This document shows, piece after piece, positions 60,013 to 64,000 of a stretch of DNA of 64,000 nucleotides. The notes under the pieces were generated by a model. That model was given only the letters and a program-made list of their open reading frames with translations. It was not told the DNA's origin and made no database searches. Within the stretch, counting starts at the first letter, position 1. Each line of letters opens with the position of its first letter. The position numbers and the translations under genes were made by a program. Source of the DNA: Betaproteobacteria bacterium (GTDB lineage Bacteria; Pseudomonadota; Gammaproteobacteria; Burkholderiales; SG8-39); contig JACPYS010000030.1 in assembly GCA_016195915.1 (NCBI GenBank), positions 60,824 through 124,823 on the forward strand, given 5' to 3'.

Positions 60013-60783
60013 ATGACCGACGTTCTCGAACTCGCGAACGTGGAATCGAGCTACGGCCCGGTGCAGGCGCTGCGCGGCGTCACCCTGTCGGTGCACGAAG
60101 GGAGGATCGTCACCGTGCTCGGTGCCAACGGCGCGGGCAAGAGCACCATCCTGAAGACCATCTCGGGCATCATCGATCCCGGCAAGGGGCAGGTGAAACT
60201 GCGTGGGGAGGAAATCCAGGGGCGCTCGCCCGACTGGATCGTGCGAGCCGGCATCGGCCACGTGCCCGAGGGCCGCGAGGTGTTTCCGCTGCTCTCGGTC
60301 GAGGACAACCTGCGCATGGGGGCCTATACGCGCAACGACGCCGACGGCGTGGCGAAAGACCTCGATGCGGTGTACGCCTATTTTCCGATCCTCAGGGAGC
60401 GCGCGAAGCAGGAAGCCGGGCAGCTCTCCGGCGGCCAGCAGCAGATGCTCGCCATCTCGCGCGCGCTGCTGTCACGCCCTGCGGTGATGCTGATGGACGA
60501 GCCGAGCCTGGGGCTGTCGCCAAAGCTCACCAAGGAGATCTTCGAGATCATCGTGCGCATCAACCGCGAGCGTGGCACCACCATCCTGCTGGTGGAGCAG
60601 AATGCGCACATGGCGCTCAAAATCGCCGAGACCGGATACGTCCTCGAAGTCGGCCGCATCGTGATGACCGATACCTGCGAGCGCCTGGCGCAGAAAGAGG
60701 ACATCCGCGAGTTCTACCTCGGCATCAAGGCCGCGGGCGTGCGCGGCCAGCGGCGCTGGAAGAAGAAGAAGCAATGGAGGTGA
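60013..60783 (+). CDS. livF: ABC transporter ATP-binding protein LivF (second system)
   Basis: 256 aa from the ATG at 60013; a TTG at 60007 overlapping the livG stop is equally possible. Walker A GANGAGKST, signature LSGGQQQ and Walker B VMLMDEPSLGLSPK are intact. The C-terminus carries a basic tail (RRWKKKKQWR) that runs into the ribosome binding site of the next gene. Confidence 0.93.
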   Translation: MTDVLELANVESSYGPVQALRGVTLSVHEGRIVTVLGANGAGKSTILKTISGIIDPGKGQVKLRGEEIQGRSPDWIVRAGIGHVPEGREVFPLLSVEDNLRMGAYTRNDADGVAKDLDAVYAYFPILRERAKQEAGQLSGGQQQMLAISRALLSRPAVMLMDEPSLGLSPKLTKEIFEIIVRINRERGTTILLVEQNAHMALKIAETGYVLEVGRIVMTDTCERLAQKEDIREFYLGIKAAGVRGQRRWKKKKQWR

Positions 60784-60785
60784 AG

Positions 60786-62609
60786 ATGGCTCCGGAAGAC
60801 GGCATCGATACCGTGCCGAAGATGTTCTGGCACATGGTGGGCGCGCACGGTTCCCAGGTGATCCTGCGCCAGAAGGAATTCGGCATCTGGCAGAGCGTCA
60901 CCTGGGAGCAGTTCGGCCGCGTTGCCCGCGAGATCGGCATGGGGCTCGCCGCACTGGGATTCGCGCCGGGCGAGTGCGGCTCGATTCTTTCCAACACCAA
61001 GCGTGAGTGGCTGTACGCCGACATGGGCTTGCTCGGCGCGGGGGGCGTTTCCAACGGCATCTATCCCACGGACGCGCCGGAGCAGGTCGAGTACCAGCTC
61101 GCCGATTCGCGTTCGACGTTCATCTTCGTAGAGGACGAAGAGCAGCTCGACAAAGTCCTGGAAGTGCGCGCGCGGTTGCCGCTGCTCAGGAAGATCGTCG
61201 TCTTCGACATGGAGGGCCTGCGCGAACTCAGGGACGGGCAGGTGATGAGTCTCGAAGCGCTGCGCAGTCTGGGCGCGGCGCACGATACGCAACAACCGGG
61301 CCTGTGGGAGCAGCGCGTTGCCGCGCGGGTCCCGGAAGAGCTCGCGGTGCTGATCTACACGTCGGGGACCACCGGCCGGCCGAAAGGGGCGATGCTTTCG
61401 CATGCCAACATCATGTTCGCCACGCGCCTGTACCGGGATACCTATCCGCAGGCCGAGGGCGACGAGCGCATGTGCTTCCTGCCACTGTGCCATGTGGCCG
61501 AGCGCGTGGTTGGCAGTTACACCGGGCTGCTCTCCAACACCTGTCTCAACTTCGTAGAGAACCCGGAAACGGTTCCGGAGAATGTGCGCGAGATTGCGCC
61601 GACGGTGTTCGGCGCCGTGCCGCGCATCTGGGAGAAGTTCTACTCCGGCGTCCTGATCCGGTTCAAGGAAGCGAGCCCGCTGCAGCAGCGCGCCTACGCC
61701 ATCGCCATCGGCATCGGCTACAAGGTGGCGAAGCTGCGCGAGGAGCGCAAACCCGTGCCCGCCGGGCTCGCCCTCGAGTTCTGGCTGGCGCGCGTACTGG
61801 TGCTCAACAACGTGAGGAAGGTGATCGGCGTGCACCGCGCGCGGACGCTTTTCACCGGAGCGGCGCCGATTTCGCCCGATCTGGTGCGCTGGTACATGGC
61901 GCTCGGCCTCGAAATGGTCGAAGTATGGGGTCAGACGGAGTCGGGCGGTGTGTCGACGGGGAACGTCCCGGGTCGGGTAAAGCCGGGCTCGATCGGGCCG
62001 GCATTGCCGCGTACCGAGGTGAAGCTCTCGCCCGAAGGCGAGATCCTGGTGAAAAGCCCGGCAGTGTTCATGGGCTACCTCAACCAGCCCGAAAAGACCG
62101 CCGAGACTCTCAAGGACGGCTGGTTGCACACGGGCGACGTCGGCAAGGTGGACGAGGAGGGCTACTTCTACATCACCGACCGCATGAAGGACATCATCAT
62201 TACCGCGGGCGGGAAGAACATCACGCCATCGGAGTACGAAAACCAGCTCAAGTTCTCTCCCTACATCACCGACGCGGTGGTGATCGGCGACCGGCGAGCG
62301 TTCCTGGTCGCGCTGGTGATGATCGACCATGAAAACGTCGAGAACTACGCGCAGGAGCACTCGGTCCCGTTTTCCAACTACGCCAGCCTGTGCCGCCGGC
62401 CGGAAATCCAGGAACTGATCCAATCGGAGCTCGACCGCGTCAACAAACAGTTCGCGCGCGTCGAGCAGGTGAAGAAGTTCCGCCTGATCGAGAACAAGCT
62501 CACCGCCGAGGACGAGGAACTCACCCCGACCATGAAGTTGAAGAGGAAGCTGGTGAACGAGAAGTACCGCGACATGATCGAGTCGATGTACGCGCGCGAG
62601 GCGGCCTGA
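60786..62609 (+). CDS. AMP-dependent long-chain-type acyl-CoA synthetase
   Basis: 607 aa from the ATG at 60786, which follows GGAGGTGA closely. AMP-binding motif YTSGTTGRPKGAMLSHANI, WGQTESGG and GWLHTGDVG ... ITDRMKDIIITAGGKNI are intact, as is the C-terminal KLKRK region. It resembles long-chain acyl-CoA synthetases of the FAA/FadD15 type. Its position between livF and the binding-protein gene suggests it activates the acid that the transporter brings in. Confidence 0.92.
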   Translation: MAPEDGIDTVPKMFWHMVGAHGSQVILRQKEFGIWQSVTWEQFGRVAREIGMGLAALGFAPGECGSILSNTKREWLYADMGLLGAGGVSNGIYPTDAPEQVEYQLADSRSTFIFVEDEEQLDKVLEVRARLPLLRKIVVFDMEGLRELRDGQVMSLEALRSLGAAHDTQQPGLWEQRVAARVPEELAVLIYTSGTTGRPKGAMLSHANIMFATRLYRDTYPQAEGDERMCFLPLCHVAERVVGSYTGLLSNTCLNFVENPETVPENVREIAPTVFGAVPRIWEKFYSGVLIRFKEASPLQQRAYAIAIGIGYKVAKLREERKPVPAGLALEFWLARVLVLNNVRKVIGVHRARTLFTGAAPISPDLVRWYMALGLEMVEVWGQTESGGVSTGNVPGRVKPGSIGPALPRTEVKLSPEGEILVKSPAVFMGYLNQPEKTAETLKDGWLHTGDVGKVDEEGYFYITDRMKDIIITAGGKNITPSEYENQLKFSPYITDAVVIGDRRAFLVALVMIDHENVENYAQEHSVPFSNYASLCRRPEIQELIQSELDRVNKQFARVEQVKKFRLIENKLTAEDEELTPTMKLKRKLVNEKYRDMIESMYAREAA

Positions 62610-62656
62610 GGAGTGATAGAGTGATGCAGCGGCACATAACCAGGAGGAGACTCGGC

Positions 62657-63817
62657 ATGAAACAACTCATTGCGGCGCTGTTCGCGCTTGCGCTTGCGCC
62701 GGCGGCGATCGCGCAGCAGGCCCAGGGTGTCGGCAAGAGCGAAATCGTGATCGGCAGCATGCAGGACCTGTCGGGCCCGATCGTCGCGTTCTCCAAGCAG
62801 CTCAAGAACGGCATGGAAATGCGCGTCGAGGAGATCAATGCCTCGGGCGGCATCCACGGCCGCAAACTCAAGCTGATCATCGAGGACCACGGCTACGACC
62901 CGAAGAAGGCCGTGCTCGGCGCGCAGAAGCTGGTGCAGAAGGACAAGATCTTCGCCATGCTCGGCACCATCGGCACCCCGACCTCCCTGGCCTCGATGCC
63001 GATCCTGTTCGACAAGAACGTCCCGCACCTGTTTCCGCTGACCGCGGCGCGCGAGATGTACGAGCCGCTGCATCGTCTGAAATTTTCGTTCGCCGCGACC
63101 TACTTCGACCAGATGCGCGCGGGCGTGAAGCACCTCGTCAAGCTGAAGGGTTACAAGAAGGTGTGCACCATGTACCAGGACGACGACTTCGGCCTGGAAG
63201 TGATGCGCGGTGCGGAGGCCGGCCTGAAGGAAATCAACATGCTGCTCGCCGAGAAGACCACCTACAAGCGCGGGGCGACCGAGTTCTCCTCGCAGGTCGC
63301 GCGCATGAAGGACGCCGGATGCGACCTGGTGGTGCTCGGCACCATCATCCGCGAGACGCTCGGCGCGATCGGCACCGCGCGCAAGCTCGGCTGGAACGCG
63401 GAGTTCATCGGCTCGTCGGCGTCGTACACCGAGTTGATCCACAAGCTCGGCGGTCCGGCGATGAACGGGTTCTACTCGACCAACACGGTGAACATGCCGT
63501 ACCTCGATGACGCGTCGAAGAACGTGCGCGACTGGGGGCAGCGCTACAAGGACAAGTTCAAGGAGGACCCCGCGGTGTTCTCGGCGTACGGCTACGGCGT
63601 GATCGACCTGTTCGCGCAGATCGCCCAGAAGACCGGACCGAAGCTGACCACCGACACGTTCGTCCATACGCTCGAGGGGTTTTCGTCGCCGCGCGACATG
63701 TTCGGCACCGACGCGATGAGCTTCAGCAAGACCAAGCACCTCGGTTCGAACCGGGCCCGCCTGTCGCAGATCGTCAACGGCAAGTGGACGGCGATCACCG
63801 ACTACATCACCGAGTAA
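62657..63817 (+). CDS. livK: Liv-type ABC transporter substrate-binding protein (second system)
   Basis: 386 aa. Signal peptide (MKQLIAALFALALAPAAIA), then a type I periplasmic binding fold: EIVIGSMQDLSGPIVAFSKQ, IHGRKLKLIIEDHGYDPKKA, TMYQDDDFGLEVMRGAEAGL. A strong CAGGAGGAG precedes the ATG. Unlike the copy at 11.4-12.6 kb, this frame is intact. The ligand is probably a carboxylic acid, given the adjacent acyl-CoA synthetase. A palindromic repeat follows the stop. Confidence 0.93.
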   Translation: MKQLIAALFALALAPAAIAQQAQGVGKSEIVIGSMQDLSGPIVAFSKQLKNGMEMRVEEINASGGIHGRKLKLIIEDHGYDPKKAVLGAQKLVQKDKIFAMLGTIGTPTSLASMPILFDKNVPHLFPLTAAREMYEPLHRLKFSFAATYFDQMRAGVKHLVKLKGYKKVCTMYQDDDFGLEVMRGAEAGLKEINMLLAEKTTYKRGATEFSSQVARMKDAGCDLVVLGTIIRETLGAIGTARKLGWNAEFIGSSASYTELIHKLGGPAMNGFYSTNTVNMPYLDDASKNVRDWGQRYKDKFKEDPAVFSAYGYGVIDLFAQIAQKTGPKLTTDTFVHTLEGFSSPRDMFGTDAMSFSKTKHLGSNRARLSQIVNGKWTAITDYITE

Positions 63818-63831
63818 ATCGCTAGGCAACA

Positions 63832-63858
63832 GGGGAACCCAGGTTCCCCCGTACCCCC
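63832..63858 (+). repeat. Post-stop palindromic repeat, copy D
   Basis: Stem GGGGAACC/GGTTCCCC with loop CA, followed by CCGTACCCC; 14 nt after the livK stop. One base differs in the centre from copy C. Confidence 0.75.
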
Positions 63859-64000
63859 TCCTGATATGTATTGACCTGTCAAGTAAGTTGATGCGCCATG
63901 CAGTGTGTGGGTAGCAGAACGGGACAGTATGCCGACGGTTGATCAGTCTGATATGCGCGGGTTGGTTACCGCATGACAACCGATTCGTCGGGGAGCTGCC
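63859..64000 (+). other. Window edge, no recognised gene
   Basis: A 15-codon open frame (63929-63976) starts with ATG and its stop overlaps another ATG at 63973 that runs off the window (MTTDSSGS...). This could be a leader coupled to a gene beyond the edge, or chance. Confidence 0.25.

Noticed and set aside
1..64000. CRISPR arrays, rRNA genes, complete insertion sequences or prophage genes
   Set aside because: No regularly spaced repeats, no rRNA-like conserved blocks, no transposase, integrase or phage structural proteins were found on either strand.

Overview
The window is a 64-kb piece of a high-GC chromosome, most likely from a betaproteobacterium (Burkholderiales or a relative). The main clues are the order hisF-hisI-hisE-HIT-tatABC and HtrA-Nif3-petABC-sspA-sspB, a CysB-type regulator divergent from a siroheme sulfite reductase with a DUF934 partner, an intracellular PHA depolymerase, and two branched-chain-amino-acid-type (Liv) ABC transporters. 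The organism assignment is an inference from gene order. No rRNA, CRISPR array, complete insertion sequence or prophage was seen; one tRNA, tRNA-Thr(TGT), is present.

Layout. 1-2.7 kb: end of histidine biosynthesis, a HIT hydrolase and the Tat export system. 2.7-14.3 kb: an accessory block of MAPEG, a UbiD-like decarboxylase, a Uma2 protein, RhlE helicase, and a Liv transporter operon whose binding-protein gene carries an in-frame stop, headed by a sigma-54-dependent activator. 14.3-20.2 kb: HtrA/DegS-like protease, Nif3, the cytochrome bc1 operon with a Tat-type Rieske protein, and SspA/SspB. 20.2-24.5 kb: CysB, sulfite reductase, DUF934, DsbB, a cold-shock protein and tRNA-Thr. 24.5-27.1 kb: an AT-richer island with unknown membrane-associated genes, bounded by a 13-bp repeat of the tRNA 3' end. 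27.1-31 kb: Uma2, a stop-interrupted polyferredoxin gene, a higBA toxin-antitoxin pair sitting inside a duplicated junction, and a MaoC dehydratase. 31-39.6 kb: an orphan pyruvate dehydrogenase E1, DUF4337, the MoxR-DUF58-transglutaminase operon and a DMT exporter. 39.6-41.4 kb: five small genes on one strand separated by attC-like hairpins, resembling an integron cassette array without an integrase. 41.6-50.6 kb: FadH-type reductase, DMT exporters, Ada-like methyltransferase, CMD protein, thioesterase and enoyl-CoA hydratase, plus two genes broken by internal deletions (threonine dehydratase-like, fadD-like). 50.6-54.3 kb: penicillin-acylase-family hydrolase and PHA depolymerase. 54.3-64 kb: a catabolic module of FAH hydrolase and an AtuA pair, divergent from a second, intact Liv transporter with its own acyl-CoA synthetase and binding protein.

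How it fits together. The core genes serve histidine synthesis, protein export, respiration and sulfur assimilation. The accessory genes point to uptake of small carboxylic, branched or aromatic acids through Liv-type transporters, activation to CoA thioesters and breakdown by beta-oxidation-like steps. Four genes have disrupted reading frames: two single in-frame stops and two internal deletions with frameshift. This indicates either ongoing decay or sequence/assembly error. The most noteworthy structures are the attC-like cassette array, the tRNA-bounded island, the higBA insertion within a duplicated gene junction, a palindrome recurring just after stop codons, and tandem operator-like palindromes upstream of a sigma-54-type promoter.
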